A stretch of DNA of 64,000 nt from Mesodorylaimus sp. YZB2_4 (GCA_030248295.1 JASANH010000457.1:248001-312000), one strand, 5' to 3'; shown: positions 37,149 to 47,831, counted from the first letter of the stretch. The notes: a model not told the origin generated them from the sequence alone. A program made the numbers and translations.

Positions 37149-37736
37149 TGGCTTTTGAAAAATGTAGGTTATCAAATAAGTGCGTCGAATATCATTTAAC
37201 AGAGGCTGAAACAAAAGAGTGCGTGGCGAAATATTGCGCCGATGAGGAGCGAGTTGCCGATGAGCAATGTTATTCGATTGCGATATGGTCATGAGCCTGG
37301 CCAACTACCTGCTGGAAATTTGTTGATGGAACAAATGTTGACAAACGTGCTTCTTTGGTATCTGCTTATGCATAACTACTGCCATTTTCCGTTACAAAAT
37401 TATGTGAAAGTAGGGAGATCTAACTTTATTGTACTTTACTCTATATAAATGCAGGTATCAAAAACATATGATTTTTGGTGAGGATCGATCTCCGATCCAG
37501 GTTCCGACAGTAGACCAAAAACTCCAATCAATTTTATTAGTTTTTGGGTGACATAGGTCTGGTTTAAAATGGAGGAGTTTCATCAATTATAAATTCATCA
37601 AAAACATTCCAGCTACAGTAGGTTATGCAAAATTCTATTTTCAGCGACTCTAAGTAAAACGGTCCTTCTACAATATTTCTTCCTTACCGTTGCATGCAAG
37701 AGTGTCATCAAGAAATATCGCTCCTCTACACTCTTC

Positions 37737-38816
37737 TTATCTGACATATATGTACCGGGTGGAATTAATGGCACAAACTGCATAGAAATTGGGGATGGTG
37801 AAGCCCGCCTCGCCACCACACCATGTGAACAGCTGGCAGGTGTGTTGGCAACTAGCCTGATTGGCAATTATGTTAAAGCTGCGACACCAAGTCCGCTGCG
37901 AACACGCGTTGACGCACTGTTGTGGATGGGTTATGCCCGTGGTCAGTGTCTCAGCCGCTGTTTCGTTTAAACAAATATCGTATCTTGTAAAGCTCTGGCT
38001 CTGAGCTAAAAGAACATGGTTAATGAATGCTCTAAAAGGAATTTAGGGAATCTTACTGTTGACTTGGCATAATGGCATGTTCAGCGAGGCGCAGTCCGCA
38101 TCCTCGAAAGCGATTGGTCCGACCAAAGTTACTTTATTTCTGACACCGATGCAATATTCGCCTGTGGCATTGTCTGCTTCGTCATAAGCATGAAATCTGG
38201 CCCATGTGGTATCGGTTCTTAGCCTGTCATTAGGGCTGTTGACGCCATCGTACCAGTAGGTTCTGCTTGGATCGAATGAATAATTGGTACCAATAACTTC
38301 ATAGGTACGACGCAGGGCGATCCAAATGAAGGTGCCGAAGCCGAACTGAAAAGAACTACGCTGGGGTTAAAATATCAAGAATACTTATGTATAGATGCTT
38401 ACAAGGGGTAATATTGCATTAGCTTCCATAGTTCCGTGAATTTGGGCTAAAACTGCCCCTCGTGCTTGGCATGCTGTCCACGCATCGTCCCAAGTTATGT
38501 TCTTTTTAAGGACGAAGAAACAGCGTCCACCGTTCGCCACTCCTTTCACGAGTCTGGCACATTTGGCAGCGAATGTTTCAGTGCTACTTCCCGCGCATTG
38601 GTCTGAAACAGGCAGCACATCACTGGAGATAGGAAGGACAGGCACCAAGCTTCTGCTGCTGCCGTTTCGGCTAGAGAACTTTTGAGGAACTAGCGGCAGC
38701 GGGAGACAAGCCCTTTTCAGTGTCGAAGTCAAAATAATTCTATTCATGAAGTATTTAGAGTTTGTCCGACAGTTCTGGTCCGACTGCACTGCGGCTTTTT
38801 TGGTCTCTTGAACCAT
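37737..38816 (-). CDS. C-type lectin domain protein with PAN/apple-like C terminus (locus A)
   Basis: Exons on the minus strand: 38602-38403, 38345-38057 and 38005-37737, with phases 1, 0 and 1 as in the sister loci. The C-type lectin fold is shown by NGGRCFF, WDDAWTACQARGAVLAQIHG, the WYDG motif, EYCIGV, DADC and PLCQ. These domains bind sugars or other ligands, often with calcium. The canonical EPN/QPD and WND motifs are not obvious, so calcium-dependent sugar binding is doubtful. The last exon codes a module with C...C...WCRSFN and further cysteines, like PAN/apple domains. The 5' part is uncertain: the frame is open upstream to an ATG at 38816 without a good signal peptide, and the acceptor at 38603 suggests a separate signal exon. 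A TATA-like TTTATAAG lies at about 38953. An AATAAA lies about 200 bp downstream. Confidence 0.72.
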
Positions 38817-38989
38817 GGAAACTCGATCTTAGGTAGTTCAGCCGTCTGATGCTTTGAAGGTTGCTGCTTAGATCGATACGATTTGTAGAAAATTTGTGAC
38901 TAAGATGCGTGAACAGGTGGAAAGGGCGGAGTGCCCAAGGGATGCACAGGCTTATAAAGCGCAAGAGCTCGAGGTGTTTGAAGGCCAAT

Positions 38990-40174
38990 TAGTCTGAGCC
39001 CCTAAGACTTATACGCTGTAAGTCAAAGCTTCATGTATAATCTGGGTCTAACTCTCCTGCTCGCATGAAAAAAATAAGCTATCTTTGTGAAAAGTGGGAA
39101 TGCACTAATCTGTGCCAAGACGATATCTGTTTCAATGAACTATATTACACCTGTTTCCACTCAGTTGGGATCATGAACGAGACCGTGTCGGGAGGGAGAT
39201 GAAGGGGATTGAGTGTGATCAAAATGCAGCAAGCAGTAGTCCTGCTTGACGAGGAGTTCACGAGCGTATGGACTTCACTTGAGATACTACTCATAGATAG
39301 GACTGTGATATTAACCTCCAGATGGTGAATATCACAGTCCTATCTGTTATCTATACTGTGCATACTTGTACTGCATATGTGTCTGCAGGCACAGATCTTT
39401 CACTGCACAGTCCCTAAAGCACGGCACTGGGGTAAGTACTCCTTCGACTTGAAGATACCTATTATGGGTTTGCTTTCAAAAACACGAGATCAGAACAACA
39501 AGGCGAAGGTGGTGAAAACCTGGGGGTTGGTACTGGCTGCACTAGCCGATTTTCAGCAACGGGCTGGAGAGGTCCCTAGCCTGGCCAGGAGAGGGCCAGT
39601 CGGGATCGCACTATAACTGGCCTGACACCAGGTTTGGCTACTGTAGATCTGAGGAGAGGCCATATGATATGGAAGGACAGCGACGTTAAGGCACTTCTGG
39701 TACCGCACAGAAGGCCGGAGGAGCCCTCATTTTTTAACCAGTAGTCGCGTGTTCTTCATAGCAGACTCTCGCATCTGACAAAGCAATTCAATTTGCGAGC
39801 ATAACCGGAATCGCAAAAAAAGTAAACTCTATCTACATCTTACCAGCAGCTATGTGTTTTGAGAACATGCCGATCACTGCCGCTATTAGGCCAAGGCGCA
39901 GTACAAATATCATCTTGCCCAGGTCCTCTTTTGACAGTAGCAGCTGAAATATGCCAACACTTATGCCCCACTACGAATGTCCTGAGACAGTCAGGCTTCT
40001 GGGATTGTTTGAGTCCCACACAATTGTGGTTCTGCTCGTGACTCTAGTTCCGAGGCACATAGCCACTTGTTCCTCGTTCCACCTCGACCCGATGAAACGG
40101 CCGTTCGTAGCGTAAGCTTTTGTAATGGTTGTCAAGGAAAAAGAATAAATGCTCAAAAACAAAGGCATACATAT
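38990..40174. other. Intergenic stretch without recognised gene
   Basis: Apart from the hairpin at 39296-39352, this stretch shows only short unsupported ORFs, such as 39377-39616 on the plus strand. Confidence 0.4.
39296..39352. repeat. Near-perfect inverted repeat (hairpin)
   Basis: GATAGGACTGTGATATT and its exact complement AATATCACAGTCCTATC are separated by a short loop of about 14 bases. The stem of 17 or more base pairs has no mismatch. It is not in a recognised gene. Confidence 0.75.
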
Positions 40175-40189
40175 TTTATTTAAGAGTCT

Positions 40190-40323
40190 TTAGTTAGCGT
40201 GTGGGGTATAGGTAAAAGGTTCGATGCTATTCAGCTGCTCTAGCTGTCCTGATGCGAAAAGTCGTCGCCCTCGCTGCACTGGTTCGTTGCAAGCATGTGA
40301 CTGATGATAGGAAATGGGATCAC
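40190..40323 (-). CDS. Possible terminal exon of an unidentified minus-strand gene
   Basis: On the minus strand an open segment follows an acceptor-like GAAATCGTAG at about 40324 and ends in TAA at 40190. Ten bases after the stop comes AATAAA (40175-40180 on the plus strand), which makes a genuine 3' end plausible. The frame is also open upstream to 40432. The coded tail (YHQSHACNEPVQRGRRLF) matches nothing I recognise, and I could not find an upstream exon. Confidence 0.3.
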
Positions 40324-40959
40324 CTACGATTTCCAAGATACAAGTATAAGGAAAAAGTAAACCAGCCGACGCGGCTTTAGTCTCCGCAAGTGTCGCGTGA
40401 TGCTTCTCACTCAGCAAATGTCTCAGCACCACTCAGCACAGTGGTGCATGTCGGGAACTTCTCACCACATACGTACCTTTCACTCAAACCGTGCCCATTC
40501 CCACTTCCTCATTCACAGTTGCTTTAACAAACTTTGCACATTACGGTACAAGTGTCATACATTGACAATGTGAACGATGTGCACCAAAGTTGTCCACACG
40601 TATTTATTTCCTGCTTGAACTAAAAGTCCGCCACCAAATCTGTTTCGAACAGACGCTGGGGCACTCTTGAGCTTGACTAACTGCTAGAATTTCTTCGCTT
40701 CAACAAAATCTTTTACTTATACAGTATGGAAATACATAGGTCATTATTGCTAGCGGTTATACCAAGAGCTCGAAGTTCAGTCATCTTTATCAGCTTCATT
40801 ACAGGAAGTTTCATCATGCCTTGAGCAGGGAAGACGCCAATGGACAGAAATCAATTAGTGGCATTTAGAAGGCCAAGCTGGTCTTTTTTGTGATTATAAA
40901 ACTCCTAATTTGGTCCGTACTTCAAGCCATTCCTAAGCGATAGCACACCTTGTTCCGCT

Positions 40960-41417
40960 TAAGAGCTTGACCGAATACAGATGCGAGTTCGGGACACTTG
41001 CTGAAACTTTATTGTGCTATTGTGTTTCTTTGATTCCGGACCAAAATCGCCTTCAGGTAATGAATTGAGGAGCGATTGGCTGGCACCAAAAGCGCTCGAA
41101 ACTTTACTTGGACTATCGAGACGTAAAGTACATATACTGTATGTGGAGTATTAGAGAAGGTATACGGGGTGCTGTACGTACATACTGTATAAGCACCCTT
41201 CCGAACAATTCTTTTATGAAAATGTTAAAACGTCAAGAAAGCCATTTCTGCTTCGAATTCTAGCTATATCAAGAGCTACATCGAGCAAACCGCTTTACTG
41301 ATACCGATGCACTAAGGGCTGCGTTTTTATGAAAAACAGGTTATTTTACAACCGTCTATTCGCTACCTATCATCCTTGTGTCCATTGTCCAGTGTCCGAG
41401 TCGATTTTTTTACGCAA
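40960..41417. repeat. Duplicated block upstream of small secreted peptide paralogue 2
   Basis: This stretch matches 36650-37031 over several blocks: GAGGAGC(A/G)ATTGGCTGG, GCACCCTTC(A/C)(G/A)AACAATTCT, TCATTTCTG(C/T)TTC with TTCTAGCT, and CCGCTTTACTGAT. Its left part matches about 35160. It is the 5' flank of a duplicated gene pair, so it probably includes the shared promoter. Confidence 0.7.
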
Positions 41418-41609
41418 ATGAAGCTTGCTCTGCTTCTGATTCTGGCGACCATTGCAATTTTTCAAGCAGGAAAAGCCAAATCCCTCAAACCGCCTATTCT
41501 TATTAAAAAGTCCAAAACTCTCGAAACATTTATCGAAAATGAGAACAAAGTTTTTAAAGCCCCGACGCCACGTCATCTTGGCGACGAAAGGAAACGAAAG
41601 AATTTCTAA
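41418..41609 (+). CDS. Small secreted peptide, paralogue 2
   Basis: A 63-residue frame opens with a signal peptide (MKLALLLILATIAIFQAG) and continues into a short, lysine-rich, cysteine-free mature part (KSLKPPILIKKSKTLETF ... ERKRKNF) with dibasic sites that could be cleaved. It fits a secreted cationic peptide or peptide precursor. The signal and the 400-bp upstream sequence are duplicated at 37032. No family is recognised and the function is unknown. The frame is intact, which makes this copy the better candidate for an active gene. Confidence 0.5.
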   Translation: MKLALLLILATIAIFQAGKAKSLKPPILIKKSKTLETFIENENKVFKAPTPRHLGDERKRKNF

Positions 41610-41899
41610 GGCAGTTTCAACATGTGGTGCAGTAACCAAGGACCTGCCATCCCGACCATCACGAGCGCTGTGCTATAATGTTCAATGATAATAATGATTT
41701 TTAATTTTAATGAACAGCCACCCTACTCGATTCGGTTTTCATCATCAGATTAGATCAGCAAGGAGCAGAACACAAGAGCACAGCCTGGGTCAGCATGACG
41801 ACACGCACAAGCAAAATAGTAGAAATCATGTTCACATCGATTCGTTGATCACGCATTCTCAATTTCTCCCCTCATCCTTTATTCCCTCAGTTTCCGCAC

Positions 41900-43400
41900 C
41901 TTCTCAGCCACAAGCTAAGCGCTTCAGCATGAGAGCCTTCGTGACCCTTCTTCAACTTTTTCATTCCGACGGCCTTTGGCTCATTTTTCCTCTATGTTTT
42001 CATCGACTTCGGGCAAGCCTTCTTGAACAGTGCCTGAATCGTTCGTAGGGATCATACTCCGCATGGTCAAGGTCTTTCCTTGCAATCGTCGCGCCCCTTT
42101 CGATATGCTTTTCGGTCAGCTCCTCAGCAGAGGCCTGAACTACAAACAAATGCACTCAAACGTTGATCGACCATCTCAGCGACTTACTTCGCGCCCATTT
42201 CCTCATCCAAATCGCTCACTTCGCGCACGTCAAAAATGGCTGATGCGTTTGGTGATCATCGAGCTCAAACGAGCTCAGTTAAGACGCGCGAAATGCGCTT
42301 GAGGCAGATAAGGCGGAAAAAGCAACGCTCATTAAGCTTTCCGCTGTGGATGAAGGCCAGCAGGTTCAGGCGCAGGACGACGGAAGTAGGCGAGCTCTGG
42401 ACTACAGTCGACGGTGGACGGGAATGTTGGGCGGACCACGCTTAACCATTCGCACCGTTTGCAGCTCCTTGTGCTGCATAACGCAAGGCACTCGTTGGAA
42501 ATGCTGACAGGCGCCTGGTTGCCCCTTCAGTCTTCGATTTGTTGCAGGAAAATCTAAACATGAAAAACGCGAGCGCCGTCACGCTGAGATTTCAAGAAAG
42601 AGAAGATGAAATACTGTAACTTGTGATGCTCCCTGCCGTCCACCTCAAGCTGTAGCAGGTGCAGGTTGCTGCAGATCTTGTTCGTCGCCCACAGGTTCCT
42701 CACTGTGATGGTCCTGCCATTATCGATCAGGCTCCAGTAAGGTTCGACCAGGTGCGTTGCATCCCCGTTCAGGTTCTCGAAGGCGGTGGTCAGGCCGACC
42801 CGGGTAGATTGAAAAATGGGTCAAGCTTGGCAGGACGGGTGTTGTACGAGCGGTTTACCAGATTTTTAATGTGCGGAAGATCAGGCCCACTGGCGGGGCT
42901 CGCGAGATCAGTGTCTAGCTGCCGTAGAAGTCGTCCCTCCGGTTTCTGTGCAGGCACCTTTGCATGCCTTCTCGACGTCCTCGACTTCCAGCACGACTTG
43001 CATTTTTTGCCGGATTTCGTTGAGCTGAGAAGGATTCTGGACATGGCCACGATTTTATGGCCTTTGCGATTCTCGACTTCGATCTTCTTCACATCCGCGT
43101 TGAACTTGATGTTCTCTTTTTCGTTGATTCCACTGGCTTCTTTTCGGCGCTTTTTCATAACGTCGTTAAAGGTAATCGCATTTTTCCTTGCTTTTGGACG
43201 TTCAATACGTTCTGGAGCTCCTTGGTCGCATGCAGTTTCTCCAAACATCTTTCAGCTCAGGCGGAGGAAGTACGACCGTCAACCTGATCACCTTTGGCGC
43301 TCACCAGACCTTTCTCAGCATCGAAAATTTTTTTGAGGGCTTGCACTAAAAAACATCTTCTCACACGGGAAAATCGTGAATGAAACAAGCTTTACTTTTG
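41900..43400 (-). pseudogene. Possible decayed coding sequence
   Basis: Long overlapping frames occur on both strands, including 42659-43336 plus and 42790-43248 minus. The minus strand gives protein-like fragments in different phases (for example LNEIRQKMQVVLEVEDVEKA and LWATNKICSNLHLLQLEVDG) broken by shifts and stops, with Lys/Glu-rich coiled-coil character. The base composition is more GC-rich than the flanks. I read it as an old intronless copy of a gene or of a retroelement reading frame, but the parent is not identified. Confidence 0.25.
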
Positions 43401-43555
43401 CGTGGATCAGGACAACAGCGACGACGATGAAAACAGCGACCTCACTTTGCGATCGACGGAAAAAAATGACGAGTGTGGTTGGTAGCAAACCAGTCAGGAC
43501 TACAGGACTTCGGTAGATCCGAGACTTCGGAAAGAGCGAGCGAAGAGAAGAAGTA

Positions 43556-43720
43556 CAGTCGACCTCGGATAATTGTCAAGTCCGGATCATTGTAACGTTG
43601 CAACCAGATTTATAAGCTACAGTACGTTTTACGTGTATTTCAACACCGGATAATTGCAGCTTTGTCTAATTGCAACTCAGTTTGGCGTCTCGACTAGTTG
43701 CAATTATCCAAGGCCGACTG
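43556..43720. mobile_element. pogo/Tc1-mariner-like MITE
   Basis: The element is 165 bp with 20-bp terminal inverted repeats. The left end is CAGTCGACCTCGGATAATTG and the right end is the complement, CAATTATCCAAGGCCGACTG, with two mismatches. The left flank is TA and the right flank CA, consistent with a TA target that has mutated. GGATAATTGCA and similar words recur inside. It is too short to code for a transposase. CAGT ends and TA targets are usual for pogo/Tigger-type elements. Confidence 0.75.
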
Positions 43721-44252
43721 CACGAGATACTTCAATCTCACAGTATATCTCTTTTATGGACTTTTGAGAAACACAGTCTGCTTACATGCTCATCCTGCGG
43801 TCGATGTGGAGGATGATGCTATAAGTAAAAGAATGTGTGACACGTAAATAATGTATATGTTGCCCACCAAATGTGAATTTGCGGATTTCGACCAACTGTT
43901 TAGAAGGTTTTTAGATTGGGTTCGACTGGAAAACGGGTTTCGGTTGGGGTGTAGATTAAGTTTAACTTTGAAATTTTTGGGTTGGCTTAGGGTCCAACTT
44001 AACCTGTTGCTATACATACCTGCTGGGCTAACAGAATCGTAAATCAGCAGCAGTTTGAAACTCCGTGCGCATTTCATTCAGGAGCATACTCAGCCTACGC
44101 CACGTTGTCTGCACTGCGTCGGAATACGTCGTTCGATACGTTCTATTGACTTGACGAGGCATGCGTTCTGTCTACAGCATAAGTTTTTGTATCTCGCTGA
44201 CTTACTCTGACTGATTTATTCCTGTTCGAGGTCTTCGTCGCCTCTCTACGAA

Positions 44253-45107
44253 ATGCCAAAACGAAAGAAAGAAATTCCTGAAAATAGATCTTTTACCAAC
44301 TCAAGCGAAAGTGAAAGGACAGATTCAATTCCAAAAACTGTCTCTTTGCCGAATCTCGACGATTCCAATCCCCTCTCTAGTTCGACCGTGATGCAGGTAC
44401 CTGAACTGCGTCGACTGGGCGTCGCCTTTTTCGATCAACCGTGTATCGATCTGGCCAAGTCCTTATTGGGCAAAGTCCTAGTTCGAAAAGTGACCCCTGC
44501 GAATTCGACGTCTTCTATGCTCCTGACTGCCCGGATAGTGGAGACGGAATCGTATTTGGGTGGCGAAGACCGGGCATCGCATAGTTTCAATGGCAGGCGC
44601 ACTGATCGCAACGCTGCCATGTTTATGTCGCCTGGCACCAGTTACGTGTACATGACCTATGGCATGTACGACTGCTTCAACATATCGTCGCGAGGTGATG
44701 GGGCAGCAGTGCTTATTCGGGCAGCCGAGCCACTGTCTGGTGTCGAGCAGATGAGAGAACTGAGGAAACTAGTTACAAAGTCAAAAAAACGGAAAATGGA
44801 CACTTTGGGGAATGTGGATTCGGTGGAAACAAATGTGAAGGAAAAAGTGATGAAGCTCACGGAAATTTGTGGTGGGCCGAGTAAATTGTGCATGGCTATG
44901 TCGATTACCAGGAAATATGATCAAGTGGATCTGACGCAGTCGGAGGAGTTTTTTGTGGGCGATGATGGCTATGATGCTGTGAAGGAGGAGGACATTGTGA
45001 GCTGTGCAAGGATAGGCATTAATAATGCTGGCGAATGGAATACAAAGCCACTCCGATTTTACATTCGGGAGAGTGCTTATGTCAGTGTGAAGGCTAAAGA
45101 CAAATAG
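44253..45107 (+). CDS. MPG: DNA-3-methyladenine glycosylase (AAG/MPG family)
   Basis: MPG removes 3-methyladenine, hypoxanthine and ethenoadenine from DNA in the first step of base excision repair, in the nucleus and mitochondria. The single open frame codes 284 residues, close to the family norm. It has a charged N-terminal tail (MPKRKKE, a likely nuclear signal) and a catalytic core starting at about residue 52. VETESYLGGEDRASHS places the catalytic Glu at residue 99, the base-stacking Tyr at 101 and the pocket His at 110. MFMSPGTSYVYMTYGMYDCF, LIRAAEPL, GGPSKLCMAM and a WNTKPLRFYIR end follow. The gene has no intron, unlike most genes here. It is intact, so it is probably functional rather than a processed pseudogene. 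Confidence 0.95.
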   Translation: MPKRKKEIPENRSFTNSSESERTDSIPKTVSLPNLDDSNPLSSSTVMQVPELRRLGVAFFDQPCIDLAKSLLGKVLVRKVTPANSTSSMLLTARIVETESYLGGEDRASHSFNGRRTDRNAAMFMSPGTSYVYMTYGMYDCFNISSRGDGAAVLIRAAEPLSGVEQMRELRKLVTKSKKRKMDTLGNVDSVETNVKEKVMKLTEICGGPSKLCMAMSITRKYDQVDLTQSEEFFVGDDGYDAVKEEDIVSCARIGINNAGEWNTKPLRFYIRESAYVSVKAKDK

Positions 45108-46077
45108 TGATGCTGCTTATATTTGGTTGTTCAGAGGGCTAGCGACAGCTACGGTAACGGAGTAGCACTGTATCCGTGTCTTGAAATGACTGAAGAAGAC
45201 TGAGTGGTATATTGTAGACCATTTTAACTGCCACCATTCACAAAACTGCGCCTTTGTTACTTTATGAGTAAGTAGGTATATGAGTCTATCCAATTTTTGG
45301 GATCCTCGGCTAACACAGAAGTCATCCCACAGTGTACCCAGTTGAGCAAATGCTCGTGCGCTGTTGCCTGCTCGCCCTGCAGCACCGATTTTTGTGGGTG
45401 CTCCAGGATCAAGTACGGGATTTGAGGGTAGAGAAGCCTGCTGGTCTGCAGGGGGCTCGGGGGTGCTGGCCAGTCGAGAAAAGCGATCCGGGCATTGACG
45501 CTAGTGGCCTTGCGTTGTGGCAGGCAGGCGGGAAATTTAAAATCGGCATTTCGTACGAATAATCTGCGTAGAGAAAATTTTAGTTAACCAACCGTGGTCA
45601 GCCGCGCGACTGCTTTCAGTTCCGCACTCTGTAATCCCATAATTGAGTGACAGCGAAACGAATCAAATAGATTAATTCGTATTGGTAAGATTGCCAGCAG
45701 GACGTTAGCTTGCTGTGCTTCCTGGAGAGAAGGGCGGTATCTGGCTTAGGTACCACAGGGCCTCCCTTATCAATTCGTTTATTGATCTATTAATGCTGGC
45801 TTATAAACTGCCTGCTTTTCGACTTCAGTGTTACTCGAATGATACCCAGCTTTGAAGACCCTGTTGACCCTTCCCACCACAAGCAGAACTCACCAAATTT
45901 CCAATCGCTTTCGTCGCACATATGAGACTTGATTCAAGTATTGTCCCCTCGTAGCTGGGCCTTCGGCGTCACTGTGTCCTCATACCGAAAAGTAGTTTGC
46001 TGTGCTGTCGGGCACAAAATCAAACTATCGACAGCGTTATCACGCTGCAGTGCCACCCACAAGTCTTTCGTCAAGCT
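45108..46077. other. Intergenic stretch with one dispersed inverted repeat arm
   Basis: The only structure seen is the block at 45365-45458, whose inverted counterpart lies at 47583-47676. The rest, including the MPG 3' flank, shows nothing identifiable. Confidence 0.4.
45365..45458 (+). repeat. Dispersed repeat, plus-strand copy
   Basis: This block is about 80 per cent identical to the reverse complement of 47583-47676. The shared core includes GGATCAAG with CGGGATTTGAGGG and CAGGGGGCT. Both copies lie in open frames that translate alike (CLLALQHRF / CLLTLQSRF; DLRVEKPAG / DLRAEKAAG), so it may be a fragment of a repeated coding sequence. Confidence 0.6.
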
Positions 46078-46855
46078 CAGGTCCGACATTGGGTATCAAA
46101 ACCCAACCCATTTTTTTGGGTATTTGGGTTGGGTTGGGGCGGGTTTTTAGACAGGGTGGTTTTGGGTTGTGGAAGTTGACCTCTTTTCGAACCTAACCCA
46201 GCACGTGGGCTTGGGTGTTTGGCTGGATTTGAGGGTGTGATTTCGTGCCTTAAAGCAGGTATTTCCTACAAATTTATTGATAGACTACTGGGAAATTATG
46301 TCCGCTTCTGACAAAATTTTACAACCCCCCCCCCCCCCCCCCCCCTTACGACCTCGAAATCCTGCGTACCTGCGTGGTGAACTGACGTGAACCACTGCGG
46401 CTTTATTGAAGGGTGAAGGTGAGGAACAGGGTTTGCAAGATTAGTTCCCAGGGATCATGTTTTTGGAAACTAGCACCTTGAAAAACATGGTCGTTGAAAT
46501 ACGAGTAAGATACTTCTCAGGTCTCAGGTTGTTTTTGAATGAGTCCAAAAATCAAATATGGAGAAGTGCAGTCAGATTAGCTCATGCCAGTTTATCACCA
46601 GCTGGATAAGTTGCTTCTGGTATCCCAGGAGATCTTTTTGGAGGTAGGCGAAGATGCGAGCGGGTAGGACTCACTCGACTGCTCAAAAATTTGGTCATCG
46701 TTAGGTCAAGTTATGCGCTGTGCCAAAATGCGGCCAGGGGAGACTCTTCCCCTAGCCTCCTAACTTATACGGTTTTTTATGGGTTGGGTTTGGGTTCACT
46801 TGCGAATGGGTTTGGGTTGGGTTCGGGGTTGAAATGTGAACCTATGTCGGACCTG
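46078..46855. mobile_element. Non-autonomous hAT-like transposon
   Basis: Terminal inverted repeats CAGGTCCGACAT and ATGTCGGACCTG bound a 778-bp segment. CGTCAAGC before the left end and CGTCGAGC after the right end form an 8-bp target duplication with one mismatch. hAT elements make 8-bp duplications and commonly have CAGG-type ends. Both subterminal regions are full of GGGTTGGGTT(T/C) words. A run of about 21 C lies inside at 46325-46345. No transposase frame is seen, so it would depend on a partner elsewhere. Confidence 0.8.
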
Positions 46856-47582
46856 GCGTCGAGCCCCCACCGATGGGCTGCAAATCCCTTCCCTGCAAAT
46901 TCAGTTCCGAATCAAGGGTACAATGTCTTGATCTTACCCTTATCCAGTTGACCACAGCATCGTGCTCCATATCGTTATGAATATGCGCAAATGCTGCTCC
47001 TTTTTGGCTAAATGAGGCCAAAGCATTCGGGCAGATGGAGTATGCTAACCGATTGGATGGCCGTTTGTCGGATCAAATCGGATGAATTTCGGGTCAGACC
47101 ATGTGAAGTGCATGTAATTTTTTTGAACAAGCAATTTAACGAAGTTGAACTACTGCAACTACGCTACACAAACTTACCAAAGGCACGACCGTATGGCTGG
47201 TAGCGCGTATTGACACGACGTGTGGGCCAACGAGCCGCGTTCGCCGATAAGAATAGGAAATAGTCGCCCTGAACACAAGGCACTGGCGGGCCTATGTATA
47301 TTACCCAGCCGATCAACATATGCAAAAGAGAATGTCAAGAAAAACAGGAATGAATGCATTGTGCAAGCTCTGATGTCCAGAATAAAACAGGTCGGGCACG
47401 TGGTGCAAAACACGAAGATCAATTTGGTCAACAAGATAAATTCTGGCCCAACGGGTACCAGAAAACAAGTCCAGAGTGCGTTCATTTGCATAATCCTGCG
47501 TCATAAGAGCCTCATCACACAATAACGCATCAACTTTTTTCGAAGGGTTGCTATCATGGTGCCATGGCACAAGCAGCGCCTT

Positions 47583-47676
47583 AAGCCCCCTGGAAACCGG
47601 CAGCCTTCTCTGCCCTCAAATCCCGCTCTTGATCCAGGAGCGCACACACGAATCTGCTCTGCAGGGTGAGCAGGCA
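47583..47676 (-). repeat. Dispersed repeat, minus-strand copy
   Basis: This is the inverted partner of 45365-45458. Together the two copies flank a 2.2-kb interval that contains the hAT-like element. Confidence 0.6.
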
Positions 47677-47831
47677 CCTCCCATCACGGATAAAGTGAAG
47701 TATACCAGACATATGCTGCTCATGAATGACTGTGACAGTACCTTCCAATTTAAAATAAGAACCGATATTTCCACTTTTTTCCACTCCTCACTAATATTTC
47801 TGCCGTCCAACTCCAAGCATTTGCAATATCT

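Noticed and set aside
42659..43336. 225-codon plus-strand ORF
   Set aside because: The translation has no domain-like features and is mirrored by open frames on the minus strand, as expected in a GC-rich decayed sequence.
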